Position numbers and translations under genes: made by a program | Assembly: GCA_963798655.1 (NCBI GenBank) | Contig: CAWCUH010000001.1 | Span: 1-64,000 of the forward strand | Direction of reading: 5' to 3' | Source of the DNA: CAVSMC01 sp963798655 | GTDB lineage: Bacteria; Pseudomonadota; Gammaproteobacteria; Burkholderiales; Casimicrobiaceae | Length of the DNA: 64,000 bases | Notes under the pieces: generated by a model | What the model saw: only the letters and a program-made list of their open reading frames with translations | Told to the model about the DNA's origin: nothing | Database searches by the model: none | Shown here: positions 11,120 to 19,908 of the stretch, piece by piece | Numbering within the stretch: position 1 is the stretch's first letter | Layout: every line of letters starts with the position of its first letter

Positions 11120-12038
11120 GCTCATCGCGCGGGCCGCGCTGCTGGCCGTGGCCGCGCTCGCTGCGGCGGCCGGATACGGCGAAACGATTGTCGCGGGCGT
11201 CGCGCGCGACGCCACGACCGAGGGCCTCGTCGCGGGCGCGCGCGTGACCCTCCAGCGCGGCAACGAAATCGTCGCCACCGGCGTCACGGGCGCGGATGGA
11301 TCGTTCGTGCTGCCGTTCAACGTGCCGGTGAGCGCGCAGGCGCTGCAACTGAAGCTCTTCGTGCGACTCGACGATTACATCGAAGGCTCGCGCGACGTCA
11401 CGATCACGTCCGGTCGGCCCGACGCCAACGCCTACCTGTTGACGCTCGTGCCGCGCTCGCTCGCCGAATGCATCCGCGCACGCGACCACATGGTCGTCGT
11501 CGGGTATTTCCGGCCTCCCGCCGCCAGCGCGGCGGACCAGGATCTCGCCGACCGGGTCGCGGACGCGCTCAACTATGACCTGCTCGTGCGCATGCAGCAG
11601 GGGCGGCTCGTGCGCGACGCGCTTCCGATCATCGTCGCGTGCGGCAAGGCGCGCCCGCAGTCGAGCGGCGACTACACGAACTACGCGAAGGTGCTGCACG
11701 CCGACGCATTCCTCACCGGATACGTCGACGATCCCGGAACGCATCGCGTCAAGGTGCAGATGTCGGTGGCCGACCGCTTCGGGCTGCTGATCCCGCCGCT
11801 GCGCGCCTCGAGTCCGGAGGTGAACCTCGACGACCCGGCGGTCGCGCGACTCGATCCCTCCGCGCATGCCGCGATCCTGACCGCGCTCGTCGCGGGCTAC
11901 GAGCGCGCGGGCAAGTACGCCGACTGCATCGAGTTCGCGGTGGCCGCGGCCCGCATCCTCGCCACGCTGCCGCCCGCGATCGCCGACGCGCGGCGTCGTT
12001 GCGAGCAGGCGGTGCCGAACGCGAGGCTCGTGCAATGA
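11088..12038 (+). CDS. Exported protein with carboxypeptidase-regulatory-like N-terminus
   Basis: 316 aa (or 313 if started at ATG 11097). A signal peptide is visible (basic SRSRLARLIAR, then an alanine-rich core ending near AAAGYG). The next ~90 residues look like a carboxypeptidase-regulatory/Ig-like beta fold (GVARDATTEGLVAGARVTL; TGADGSFVLPF). The remainder is mixed alpha/beta without a recognised motif; it contains cysteines in SLAECIRARD, IVACGKARP and YADCIEF. It overlaps the TIR gene upstream and the next gene downstream (ATGA at 12035-12038). I do not recognise a characterised homologue. Confidence 0.75.
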   Translation: MGSMSRSRLARLIARAALLAVAALAAAAGYGETIVAGVARDATTEGLVAGARVTLQRGNEIVATGVTGADGSFVLPFNVPVSAQALQLKLFVRLDDYIEGSRDVTITSGRPDANAYLLTLVPRSLAECIRARDHMVVVGYFRPPAASAADQDLADRVADALNYDLLVRMQQGRLVRDALPIIVACGKARPQSSGDYTNYAKVLHADAFLTGYVDDPGTHRVKVQMSVADRFGLLIPPLRASSPEVNLDDPAVARLDPSAHAAILTALVAGYERAGKYADCIEFAVAAARILATLPPAIADARRRCEQAVPNARLVQ

Positions 12039-13405
12039 CGCGCGCGTCGACCTCGGCTCTTGCGCGCGTGCTGCTGCTGATCGCGCTCGCCGTGGTCGCC
12101 CGCGGTGTCGTCGCCGAAATGCGGCTCGATGTCGACGAGGAGCTTCGCCGCGCCGAGGCGCTGCGCCGGACCGAGGAGGCGCGCACGCCCGGCCCTCAGA
12201 TGCAAATGAGGATCGACCCGCGATCGAACCTCGGCTTCATCGAGCGAGGCGTCGCGCCGCCGCGGCACATCGCGGGCGCCAAGTATCGCGTCGCGGTGTT
12301 CAGCTTCGAGGATCCGGATGCCACCGGCCTTGGCAACGCGCTGGCCGGTCTCATCGGTCGGCAGATGCTGCTCGAGCACAGCTTCGGCTCGATCGGCATC
12401 CTGCGCTACGAAGGCTCGCTCGCGCCGTCGCGCGACCAGCCGCTCGGCTATTTCGACAAGGTCGACCTTCTCGTCGGCGCGCAGGACGTGACGCTCGCCG
12501 TGTGGGGCATGCTGAGACGCAGCGGTGACACCATCTCGATCGACGTCTACGCGCAGGTGCCGCCGCGCGTCGTCGACGAGAGCTTCAGCTGGACGCTTCG
12601 TCTGCCGGAGGCGATGGGCGCTCGCAAGCTCGTCGCGCACCTGCGGCCCGCTCGCATGCGCGTCGAGCATCGCGAGATGGCGATCGGCGACGCGCGCGCG
12701 CTTGCCGACGTCGCGCGCGGTCTCGACACGCTCCTTGCCGAGCCGAAGGACGGCGCGAGCGTCGTGACGACGCTGCCCGTGGGCTCGGTGTACTGGATCA
12801 GCCGGAGGCAAGGCGACTGGGTCGAGATATCGACCGACACCAGCAAGGGCTGGGTGCGAAGCGCCGGCTTTTGCGTCGGCGCCTGCGCGCCGCTGCTCGA
12901 TGCGGCGCACTTCGCTTCCGGCCTGCTCGAATTCATCGACAGCCGCCGCATACCGGAGGTTGCGACTACGCTTGCGAACGACGCGCAGGCGGTGCGCACC
13001 CAGCTCTCGGTGCTCGAGCAACTCGACACGCTGCGTCCGGGGACCTTCGAACCCAACGTCGTGCGCCCGGTCGCGCGGTGGCTCGATTCGGCGCCGGACG
13101 GCTCGTTGCCGCCGGGCGGTGCGGCGTTCGCCAACATCAAGGCGCTCGCGCAAATGGCAACCAGCGTGCAGGCCGCGATTGCGCTGCGGGCTTCCGACGA
13201 CCCGTTGGAGCGGCGGTTCAACGCAGCGAAGGTCGAGCCCTCGCGCGTGCGTCAAATCGCCTTCGAGCTCGCCCGAGCGTCGGTTTCCGACCCGCGAAAC
13301 GTCGACGTTCTCGGCAACCTCGCCGTGCTCTTCGATTACGCCGGCGAGCACGAACGCGCCGGCCTCGCCGCGAAGCTCTCCGTCGACGCCGGTCGCGAGC
13401 GGTAG
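12035..13405 (+). CDS. Exported SH3-domain protein of the TIR operon
   Basis: 456 aa with a signal peptide (MTRASTSALARVLLLIALAV..GVVA). A strand-rich region around residues 85-185 resembles a FlgO/TolB-N-type outer-membrane-associated fold (YRVAVFSFEDPDATGLGNAL; AVWGMLRRSGDTISIDVYAQ). Residues about 234-285 form a bacterial SH3 domain (LLAEPKDGASVVTTLPVGSV; GDWVEISTDTSKGWVRS). The C-terminal ~150 residues are helical. It begins in the stop codon of the preceding exported protein (ATGA) and so belongs to the same operon as the TIR protein. A cell-envelope sensing role is inferred, not shown. Confidence 0.75.
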   Translation: MTRASTSALARVLLLIALAVVARGVVAEMRLDVDEELRRAEALRRTEEARTPGPQMQMRIDPRSNLGFIERGVAPPRHIAGAKYRVAVFSFEDPDATGLGNALAGLIGRQMLLEHSFGSIGILRYEGSLAPSRDQPLGYFDKVDLLVGAQDVTLAVWGMLRRSGDTISIDVYAQVPPRVVDESFSWTLRLPEAMGARKLVAHLRPARMRVEHREMAIGDARALADVARGLDTLLAEPKDGASVVTTLPVGSVYWISRRQGDWVEISTDTSKGWVRSAGFCVGACAPLLDAAHFASGLLEFIDSRRIPEVATTLANDAQAVRTQLSVLEQLDTLRPGTFEPNVVRPVARWLDSAPDGSLPPGGAAFANIKALAQMATSVQAAIALRASDDPLERRFNAAKVEPSRVRQIAFELARASVSDPRNVDVLGNLAVLFDYAGEHERAGLAAKLSVDAGRER

Positions 13406-13419
13406 CGCGCCGCGAAGCG

Positions 13420-13884
13420 TCAGTCGACGATCTTCATGCCGGGGGCGCGGCTCAGTCGCCCCCACTCGCCGCGTAGCGGTGTTGCGTCACCCGCCTCGGA
13501 TTCGGTGAGGCTGCTGAGCTCGACGAACGTGCGGAAGATGTCGGACTCGGTGATGACGCCGACGAGCCTGCCGCCGTCGACGACCGGCAGGCCGCCGATC
13601 TTGTGCCGGAGCATCAGCCGGGCGACGTCGGCGAGCGACGTGTCGGAGGTCACGGACACGACCTTGCTTGCCATCACTTCGGACACGTCGACGCGCGACG
13701 TGAGGTAGCGCAGCGCCGCGATCAGCAGGTCGCGCTGCGCGACGATGCCGACGAGGCGCTCCCGATCGTCCACGACGGGCAAGCGGCGGATGCCACGTTC
13801 CTGCATCAAGGCGAGCGCCTGTTGGAACGACGTGTCCGGGCGCGCGGCGATTGCGGGCGCCGACATGCGATCGCGGACCAGCAT
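13420..13884 (-). CDS. CBS domain pair protein
   Basis: 154 aa with two CBS domains (about residues 8-65 and 72-128): MSAPAIAARPDTSFQQALAL, RRLPVVDDRERLVGIV and GGLPVVDGGRLVGVITESD. CBS pairs bind adenine nucleotides and regulate partner proteins; a stand-alone pair gives no further clue to target. Start at ATG 13884 is supported by AAGGAG a few bases upstream. The frame is open further upstream but lacks family similarity there. It converges with the TIR operon (14-base gap). Confidence 0.88.
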   Translation of the reverse strand: MLVRDRMSAPAIAARPDTSFQQALALMQERGIRRLPVVDDRERLVGIVAQRDLLIAALRYLTSRVDVSEVMASKVVSVTSDTSLADVARLMLRHKIGGLPVVDGGRLVGVITESDIFRTFVELSSLTESEAGDATPLRGEWGRLSRAPGMKIVD

Positions 13885-14075
13885 GGTGAATCTCCTTCGG
13901 GAAACGAGCGATTCGATTATCCGGCTCGCGTACGACGCCGCGGGTTGACGCCGGACAAAGATGCATCCCGCGCTCCCGCGATGAATGTGGCGGCGCGCCG
14001 CACCTGATGGCGGACCTAGGCGAAAGTGACCGGCGTACACGCCGACGAGGGGCCCGCGCGATGCGCGGCGACAGT

Positions 14076-14897
14076 CTAGGTCGTGTTAACACTAATGGTC
14101 ATGCTTGTGCGATACTGCGTCGATGGAGATCACCGAAGCGCAGTACCGCCTGATCGAGCACTGCCTTCCGACTCAGCGCGGCAACGTGAGCCTGTCCAAT
14201 TTGCGAGTGTTGAACGCGATCTTGTACGTGGCCGAGCAGGGCTGCAAATGGCGCGGGCTGCCCAAGCGGTTCGGCAACTGGCACACGATCTACACGCGAA
14301 TGAATCGCTGGTCCAAGAGCGGCGTATTGGATCGTGTGTTCGCGCAGTTGCAGCACGATCAGATCGTCCGCATCAAGATCGAAGCCGTGGCTTTGGACAG
14401 TACCGCGGTCAAGGTGCATCCCGATGGTACGGGGGCTCTAAAAAAAACGGACCGCAAGCCATCGGCAAGTCCCGCGGCGGATGGACCACCAAGATTCATA
14501 TGGTTGCCGCGGATGCTCGAACAGCCATAACGTTTGCCCTGTCACCCGGCCAGGCCCACGACGCGCCCGAGGGCCGCAAACTGCTGCGCAAACTGGGCAA
14601 GCCGCCGTGGCCGCTGCATCTGCTGATGGACCGGGCATACGAAGGCGACGAGACGCGGCAGCTGGCGCTCGATCTCGGCTTCATCCCGGTCGTCCCGCCC
14701 AAGCAGAATCGGATCACGGCGTGGGAATACAACCGCGCCATGTACAAGCGGCGCAATGAAATCGAACGGCTGTTTCGCCGGCTCAAGGGCTTTCGGCGCA
14801 TCTTCTCTCGATTCGAGAAGCTCGACCTCATGTTCGTTGCATTTATCAACTTCGCGCTCATCGCCGATGGGCTGCGGATAGTGTGAACAGGCCCTAG
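14076..14897 (+). mobile_element. IS5-family insertion sequence with CTAG flanks
   Basis: An 814-bp element (14080-14893) flanked on both sides by CTAG (14076-14079 and 14894-14897), consistent with target-site duplication. Terminal inverted repeats are imperfect: GTCGTGTTAACACT at the left, GGCCTGTTCACACT (reverse complement) at the right, 11 of 14 matching. It contains one transposase gene split in two frames by an A8 run, the usual organisation of the IS427-like subgroup. It marks the left edge of the mobile island. Confidence 0.85.
14105..14886 (+). CDS. IS5-family transposase (two frames, probable -1 frameshift)
   Basis: First frame (14105-14530) gives the DUF4096-like N-terminus MEITEAQYRLIEHCLPTQRG, with the helix-turn-helix and the first catalytic Asp (ALDSTAVKVH). 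The second frame supplies TKIHMVAADART, the second Asp (LLMDRAYEGDE) and the catalytic Glu (RRNEIERLFRRLKGFRRI), ending at 14886. The switch occurs at the run of eight A at 14440-14447; a -1 slip restores a complete DDE transposase of about 258 aa. This is the known programmed frameshift pattern of these elements, so the transposase is probably functional rather than broken. Confidence 0.82.
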
Positions 14898-15127
14898 ACT
14901 GTTGGGACGTTGCGCCTTGCGTCTCCTGTAATAGATGCAACGGTTTGGGCGTACCGATGCGAGTCGACTGGCAACAGTTGAAGCCGGTTTAGCAGGGGAG
15001 GGTGCCCGGCTCTGTTGGCGATGACCGATGGGTCGGACGTTTGCGCCGGCGCTGCCTACGCCGCCGTTTCTCTCGTTCTTCTACCCGACTTGAAGACGAG
15101 GTCCCCCGCGGTAGCCTCGTTTGCATA
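14898..15127. other. Gene-free stretch between IS5 and the recombinase remnant
   Basis: About 230 bases with no recognisable gene, RNA or strong hairpin. Probably degraded leader or N-terminal sequence of the recombinase remnant that follows. Confidence 0.4.
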
Positions 15128-15690
15128 GCTGCCGCGCGACGCCTTCGCACCTACCTCACCCCCGACGAAGTGGCTCGGCTTCTCCGTGCCGCGCAGAAGA
15201 GCCGCCACGGCGCGCGCGATCACGCGATGGTCCTGCTTGCCTATCGTCACGGACTGCCCGCGAGCGAGATCGTGGCGGTCGCGTTGGAGCGACGTCGATC
15301 TCTACTGCGAGACGATCTACTGCCGACGGGCGAAGAGATCGCGGTCGACCGTGCATCCGCTCAAGCATGACGAGGTAACGGCGCTCAAACGGCTGCAACG
15401 ACGTAGCATGCGGCGGGCGGGCGAGTACGTGTTCGCGAGCGAGCGCCATGAGCGGATGAGTCGTAGTGCGTTCTGGCGCGTCGTGGCGCAAGCCGGCGCG
15501 CGAGCGGCGCTACCGGTGAAGGCGTACGCGCACCTGCTTCGCCACAGTTGCGGCTACTACTAGGCGAACAAGCGCTGCGACCTGCGGTCATTAGGATTAC
15601 CTCGGAGATAAGCAGACCAGAACACCGCGCGCTACACCGCGTTGAATGCGGCGCGGTTCATCGGTCTCTGGCAAGGCGTGGACCGCGTCC
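15128..15690 (+). pseudogene. Degraded tyrosine recombinase (small integrase type)
   Basis: Reading across frames recovers a FimB/FimE-like small integrase: RTYLTPDEVARLLRAAQKS then GARDHAMVLLAYRHGLPASE (with the first catalytic Arg) in one frame; after a frameshift near 15285, WSDVDLYCETIYCRRAKR, TVHPLKHDEVTALKRLQRRS and the HLLRHSCGYY box in another. An in-frame TAG at 15561-15563 follows where the family continues with LANKG; beyond it ANKRCDL and NTARYTALNAARFIGLWQG are still readable although another stop intervenes. At least one frameshift and two stops, so inactive. It marks the neighbourhood as a former integration site. Confidence 0.75.
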
Positions 15691-15787
15691 TAATCGCACA
15701 GGACGTACCCGGCTGACGGGCAACGTTCTCCAGAACTTCGGCCTGCGCGACGAAAGCAGTCATTCATAATGTCCGGAGGCGGTCGAG

Positions 15788-17488
15788 GCCGTGTGGAAAC
15801 GTCAAATCTGCGCGATCACGCCGTCTGAGCGCGCTCGGAAGCGTTTGGGTTAGTCATTGCCGCGCTGTGCGCGGCTGCGCGGGCTGATCGATTTGATCGA
15901 GGTCGTTTCGAAAGTTACCTGCAGATGCGCGTGGCAGCCCGTCCTCCGGCGTTTATTTTGCAGGAGAGAGAGCCTTAGGCGCGCATCGCTTGCATCAGCG
16001 GTCCGATGCCCACGATCTGCATCACGCGTTTGAGGTTGTAGGCCAGCACATGGAGACTCATCTCGGTACTGACGCGAGGCAGCCTCTTCGTCAGGAAATG
16101 GGTCGCGCCCATCCAGGCTTTGAGAGTGCCGAAGGGATGTTCGACGGTTTGCCGGCGTAGCTTCATCGCATCGGGCTGGCGGTCGAGGCGCTCCTGCATC
16201 GCCTCGAGGACGGCTTCGTGTTCCCAGCGCGCGATGCGCCGGTAGACGCTCGTCGTGCATTGCGCTTTGAGCGGACACTTGGGGCAAGCCGAGGACCAGT
16301 ACTTGTGCAGGGTCATGCCGTGCTCGACGGTGGTAAAGCGCTTGATGGCCCGTTGGCCGGCTGGGCAGCGGTACTCATCGACTTCGGCGATATAGACAAA
16401 GTCTCGTTTGTCGAAGCGACCCTCGGCCTTGCTGTTGGAGGTCAGCGGCTTGGGCACCAGCGGGGTCATGCCGGCCTGGTCGCAATCCAGAATCTCTTCG
16501 CCTTTGAAGTAGCCGCGATCGGCAACGACGGTCAGATCTTCCTTTCCCGTCGCACTGCGTGCCTGCTTGGCCATCGAGAACAGCTGGGTGCGGTCATGGC
16601 CCACGTTGGTGACTTCGTGGGCAACGATCAGATGATGCTTGGTATCGACCGCGGTCTGGACGTTGTAGCCGACCATGCCGGTGCCTCTGCCGCTGGTGGC
16701 CATCGAGCGCGCATCCGGATCGGTCAGCGAGACTTGCCCGTCGGGTGCTTCCCGTAGTTGCTGTCCAATCTGTTTCAGCTGCTGCATGTGCGCCTTGACC
16801 GTGGCGACCTTCTCCTTAAGCCGCGAAACTCTGCCTTCCGTGACTAGGGTCGGCTCCCGATCCGCGCGGTCGAGTTCGGCCAGATAGCGGCCGATGCTTT
16901 CCTCCAGCTGATCCATCCGCTTCTTGAGCTTGTGGTCGGTGAAGTTCTTATCGCGGTTGTTGACCGCCTTGAACTTGCTGCCATCGATAGCAATGATCGC
17001 TTCGGAGAACAGATCGAGCCGGCGGCACAGCACGATAAATTCGCGGCAGACGCTGCGGATCGCCTGGCCGTTGTCCTTGCGAAAGTCGGCGATGGTCTTG
17101 AAGTCCGGCGTCAAGCGCCCGCTCAGCCACATCAGCTCAACATTGCGCTGGGTCTCACGTTCCAGGCGCCGGCTGGACTGGAGGCGGTTGAGATACCCGT
17201 AGACGTAGATCTTCAACAGCACCGCCGGGTGGTACGCGGGACGCCCAGTATCCGCCGGCACCACACCCTCGAAGCCAAGGCCGGTCAGATCCAGTTCGTC
17301 GATGAAGACATCGATCACTCGAACTGGGTTGTCGTCGGCGACATAGTCGTCAAGACATTCGGGCAGTAACGTAACCTGGTTTCGGTCCTCGCCTTCGACG
17401 AATCGCTTCATGCCGCTGCCCCGAAGAAACGCGATGCTTCAGTGTAGGAAATTTCTTCGTTAAGGCAACTTCCGCGTTTTCACACAGG
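15788..17488 (-). mobile_element. IS1182-family insertion sequence, copy A
   Basis: 1701 bp, bounded by imperfect terminal inverted repeats (GCCGTGTGGAAACG at 15788-15801; CCTGTGTGAAAACG read inward from 17488; 11 of 14 match). The flanks are GGTCGAG on the left and CTCGACC on the right, i.e. the two halves of a perfect palindrome. Every stretch compared with copy B is identical in inverted orientation, including about 180 bases of non-coding 3' sequence, which implies recent transposition. Confidence 0.88.
15975..17411 (-). CDS. IS1182-family transposase (copy A)
   Basis: 478-aa DDE transposase with an N-terminal DUF772 domain (RPAYHPAVLLKIYVYGYLNR, residues about 57-76) and a C-terminal DDE_Tnp_1_6 domain. 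Catalytic aspartates are in AIDGSKFKAVNN and VVADRGYFKGEE, and the Glu lies in RRQTVEHPFGTLKAWMG. A cysteine cluster (CPKCPLKAQC, near residue 379) is typical of the family. The protein is identical to copy B at 19986-21422. Intact, so probably active. Confidence 0.92.
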   Translation of the reverse strand: MKRFVEGEDRNQVTLLPECLDDYVADDNPVRVIDVFIDELDLTGLGFEGVVPADTGRPAYHPAVLLKIYVYGYLNRLQSSRRLERETQRNVELMWLSGRLTPDFKTIADFRKDNGQAIRSVCREFIVLCRRLDLFSEAIIAIDGSKFKAVNNRDKNFTDHKLKKRMDQLEESIGRYLAELDRADREPTLVTEGRVSRLKEKVATVKAHMQQLKQIGQQLREAPDGQVSLTDPDARSMATSGRGTGMVGYNVQTAVDTKHHLIVAHEVTNVGHDRTQLFSMAKQARSATGKEDLTVVADRGYFKGEEILDCDQAGMTPLVPKPLTSNSKAEGRFDKRDFVYIAEVDEYRCPAGQRAIKRFTTVEHGMTLHKYWSSACPKCPLKAQCTTSVYRRIARWEHEAVLEAMQERLDRQPDAMKLRRQTVEHPFGTLKAWMGATHFLTKRLPRVSTEMSLHVLAYNLKRVMQIVGIGPLMQAMRA

Positions 17489-17666
17489 CTCGACCCATAG
17501 CGGCCGCACGGTCCTAGCCAAAGCAGCCGTTCGACTTCGCGGCTCTGCGCGGGATCGGAAGGCAGAACAGAGCGGGGTCCGTACGCTCGGGAAGCACCAG
17601 ACATCGATTGATCTCACTGCGGATTCTTACCGCAGCTCCAGCTGTTCACGTCCGGCACTTGCGCGT
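17489..17666. other. Non-coding flank between IS copy A and the TIR genes
   Basis: 178 bases with no convincing gene. It begins with CTCGACC, the right half of the palindromic target of IS copy A, followed by CCATAGCGGCCGC, one of several similar AGCGGYCG-containing tracts in the island. No clear Rho-independent terminator was seen after the ATPase-TIR gene. Confidence 0.4.
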
Positions 17667-19154
17667 CTACTTGGCGACCTCGTAGACGTCAAGGGTTAGC
17701 CAGCTCGGGTTGAACGGCGGCGCACCGTCGATCATCATGTCAAGCGTACGAGCCAAATCCGCGGCTTGATGCCGCAACTCGGTCGAGCGCTTCGGCGTCG
17801 CGTGCAAGGACGTATTGCGGAGATCGAACCATCGGATGTCGTTCACGTAGTTCGGAAATTTCTCACCGCGTAGCAAGACCGGTACAACCAAGGACGTTGC
17901 AGTTTGACGACAGCGTTCCCTGAACACCTGAAACTCCTTGGTTGCGAAGTTGCTCTTGAGATAGCGAGGCGTGATGAACGCGACCAAGACCTTCGACCGG
18001 ATCAACGCATTTGATAACGCGACGCTCCAGGCGTCGCCGGCTCGGATCTCTTGAACGTCGATGAAAGTCTTCGGTGGCTCGCCCCCTCGCAGCGCCGTGA
18101 GCTCCTCCTTGAGGAGTGCTGTAAACTCGAGCACCCACTCCGACATCGTCGTGTCGTAGCTGTAGAAGATGTCGTGCAAGTATCCCTCCGGGCCGCTCGG
18201 CTTCACGGCACTCTTCTGCTCCAGCTCAGTGGCGCTTGCCTCAGCGACTACCACCTTCTGTTCGCCGACGAGGGCATCGAGCTTCTTGAAGTCGCTGGCA
18301 ATGAACGACGCGACCTTCGCGTACGCGAATCCCATTCCTTGCGGGTCCGAAGTGCCCTGCTCAACGACTGCGAGCCGTTCGCCAAAGCCGAAATACGCCA
18401 CTTGCGGGACCTTCACGGCTTCGATGACATCGCGCGGTGAGATACCTTTCGGCAACCAGTCTTCGAAGAACTCCTTCGTCGCCTCCGCGATACGGTCGAG
18501 CCAGACCTGGGTCTCCTGGAATTCCTGCACGCCCCAGCGCGCGGGCAGGGGAAAGACGGACAGAGGCATGCGATCGTACGCGAGTGTCTGACGTGCCTGC
18601 TGCGCAAGCCGCATGACGTCCCTGACTCCGTAGAGACTTTGGAGATTCGCTGTAAACATCCCAACAACGATGTCCGGCAGCTGTATCGTGCAGATGCCGC
18701 CGGTGTCGCTGAGGCCCGTCCGACTGTCGATCAATGTGATGTCGAAATCCGATTTCCACTGCTCGCGCAGGAGCTCGATAAAGGCGCCGCCCCGCGCGCG
18801 AAAGAACGCGTCCCAGTTGAACGCCTCCAAGTTCGTTGTGTACGACTCGTCACTCTCTCGACCGCTCGAGAGCAACGTTATGGGATGGGGCGTCTTGCAA
18901 TCGACCGTCGACGTGAACTTGCTGTAGCTGGCCTTCCCCTTGTCGCGTGCCTGCATGCACATGCGCAGTAATCCGGGGCCACCCTGCTTGATCTCAAAGT
19001 AGCTGAAGTAGCGCTCGAGACCGGGAGCCTCGAGGTCCCAGTCGACTGCGAGAACCTTGAGGCCGCGCTGAGCCAGAAGGACGGCGATGTTTGCGAGCGC
19101 CATGCTGCGCCCCACCCCACCCTTGTACGAGTAGAATGTAACGATGCTGTTCAT
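17667..19154 (-). CDS. MinD/ParA-like ATPase fused to a TIR domain
   Basis: 495 aa. Residues 1-290 are a SIMIBI-class ATPase with a deviant Walker A KGGVGRS (11-17; the usual KT is RS), the DWDLEAPG switch (38-45) and DSRTG (143-147). Residues about 325-470 form a TIR domain (YLHDIFYSYDTTMSEWVLEF; IDVQEIRAGDAW), with a candidate catalytic Glu at E407 in FATKEFQVF. Start at ATG 19154 gives MNSIVTFYSYKGGVGRS; the frame extends upstream but overlaps the TIR gene there. ATG and the upstream stop overlap (ATGA), so the pair is coupled. KGGVGR ATPases linked to TIR domains occur in predicted NTP-dependent conflict systems; the role here is inferred. Confidence 0.88.
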   Translation of the reverse strand: MNSIVTFYSYKGGVGRSMALANIAVLLAQRGLKVLAVDWDLEAPGLERYFSYFEIKQGGPGLLRMCMQARDKGKASYSKFTSTVDCKTPHPITLLSSGRESDESYTTNLEAFNWDAFFRARGGAFIELLREQWKSDFDITLIDSRTGLSDTGGICTIQLPDIVVGMFTANLQSLYGVRDVMRLAQQARQTLAYDRMPLSVFPLPARWGVQEFQETQVWLDRIAEATKEFFEDWLPKGISPRDVIEAVKVPQVAYFGFGERLAVVEQGTSDPQGMGFAYAKVASFIASDFKKLDALVGEQKVVVAEASATELEQKSAVKPSGPEGYLHDIFYSYDTTMSEWVLEFTALLKEELTALRGGEPPKTFIDVQEIRAGDAWSVALSNALIRSKVLVAFITPRYLKSNFATKEFQVFRERCRQTATSLVVPVLLRGEKFPNYVNDIRWFDLRNTSLHATPKRSTELRHQAADLARTLDMMIDGAPPFNPSWLTLDVYEVAK

Positions 19155-19771
19155 TTCTTGTGCCGTGTGAACCTCGGCACGCTTGTCTGAACGGATTCCG
19201 CGTGTTGATAGAAACGCTTGTAGAATGCGGCCGCCGCCTTCGCGGTCCACTTCTTGCGCCAGGCGGGTGCGCCCTTGATGCACGCGGCGATAGCGGGTGC
19301 TTGCTGCGCTAACGCAGCATCGAGTTGCTCTGCCCGCACGCTCGTGCGCGCCATTCGCGGGTTAAACGACGTCTGGATCTCGAACGGCTGGATATGCTTC
19401 AGGGCGCTCGGAAAAGAATCGCCGTCATGGATGAACGCAGGGATGACGAGCCCGTGAGGATTCTTCGCCGTCCGCAGCTTCGCCTCCGTCTCGCGGCCGA
19501 GCATTTGCACGAACTCTTCGGTGCACCAAACGCTCGTTAAATAGTTACCCGTCCACAGCGCGATAAGCACGCGGGATGCGCCCAACGCGACGCCAAGCGC
19601 AGGCGGCCAAGATGAGCCGGCCTCCATTTGCTGGTCGATATAGAACGTGGGCTTGTAGTTGAGCTCGAACTCGAGACGCAGGGACAGAAGCGGGACGAAG
19701 TGCTCGTTGATCCACGCCAGCGTCTCGGCGTTACGACGGTAGCTGACGAAGATGTCGTAGGTGTAGCTCAT
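19151..19771 (-). CDS. Stand-alone TIR domain protein
   Basis: 206 aa. The TIR domain occupies residues 1-150: YDIFVSYRRNAETLAWINEH, the box-2-like FYIDQQMEAGSSWP and SVWCTEEFVQML, where E86 aligns with the catalytic Glu of NAD-hydrolysing TIRs. The C-terminus (165-206) is basic (WRKKWTAKAAAAFYKRFYQ) and may bind nucleic acid or a partner. First gene of a two-gene operon: its stop overlaps the ATPase-TIR start. It lies between two inverted IS1182 copies, with codon use visibly richer in A/T than the flanking core genes. Confidence 0.88.
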   Translation of the reverse strand: MSYTYDIFVSYRRNAETLAWINEHFVPLLSLRLEFELNYKPTFYIDQQMEAGSSWPPALGVALGASRVLIALWTGNYLTSVWCTEEFVQMLGRETEAKLRTAKNPHGLVIPAFIHDGDSFPSALKHIQPFEIQTSFNPRMARTSVRAEQLDAALAQQAPAIAACIKGAPAWRKKWTAKAAAAFYKRFYQHAESVQTSVPRFTRHKK

Positions 19772-19825
19772 TGTCGATCAGCAAATGACGCCGTGCCGTG
19801 ATTGTCCGGCATCGGAGTTTGGCGA

Positions 19826-19854
19826 ACGTTAGCGAGCGTTGGCCGCCTCGTCAA
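19826..19854 (-). promoter_or_regulatory. Candidate promoter of the TIR / ATPase-TIR operon
   Basis: On the minus strand TTGACG (19854-19849), a 17-base spacer and TAACGT (19831-19826), about 55 bases before the ATG at 19771. The -10 overlaps a partly symmetrical element AACGCTCGCTAACGTT that could be an operator. Confidence 0.35.
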
Positions 19855-19908
19855 TATCCGTTTCCCGGCAAATTGAGACGTGAGGGCGACCGTCCGGAAC
19901 TGACCGAG

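Noticed and set aside
14898..15127. A tRNA gene as attachment site for the recombinase
   Set aside because: No cloverleaf, T-loop GTTCRANNC or CCA-type end was found here or elsewhere in the window.
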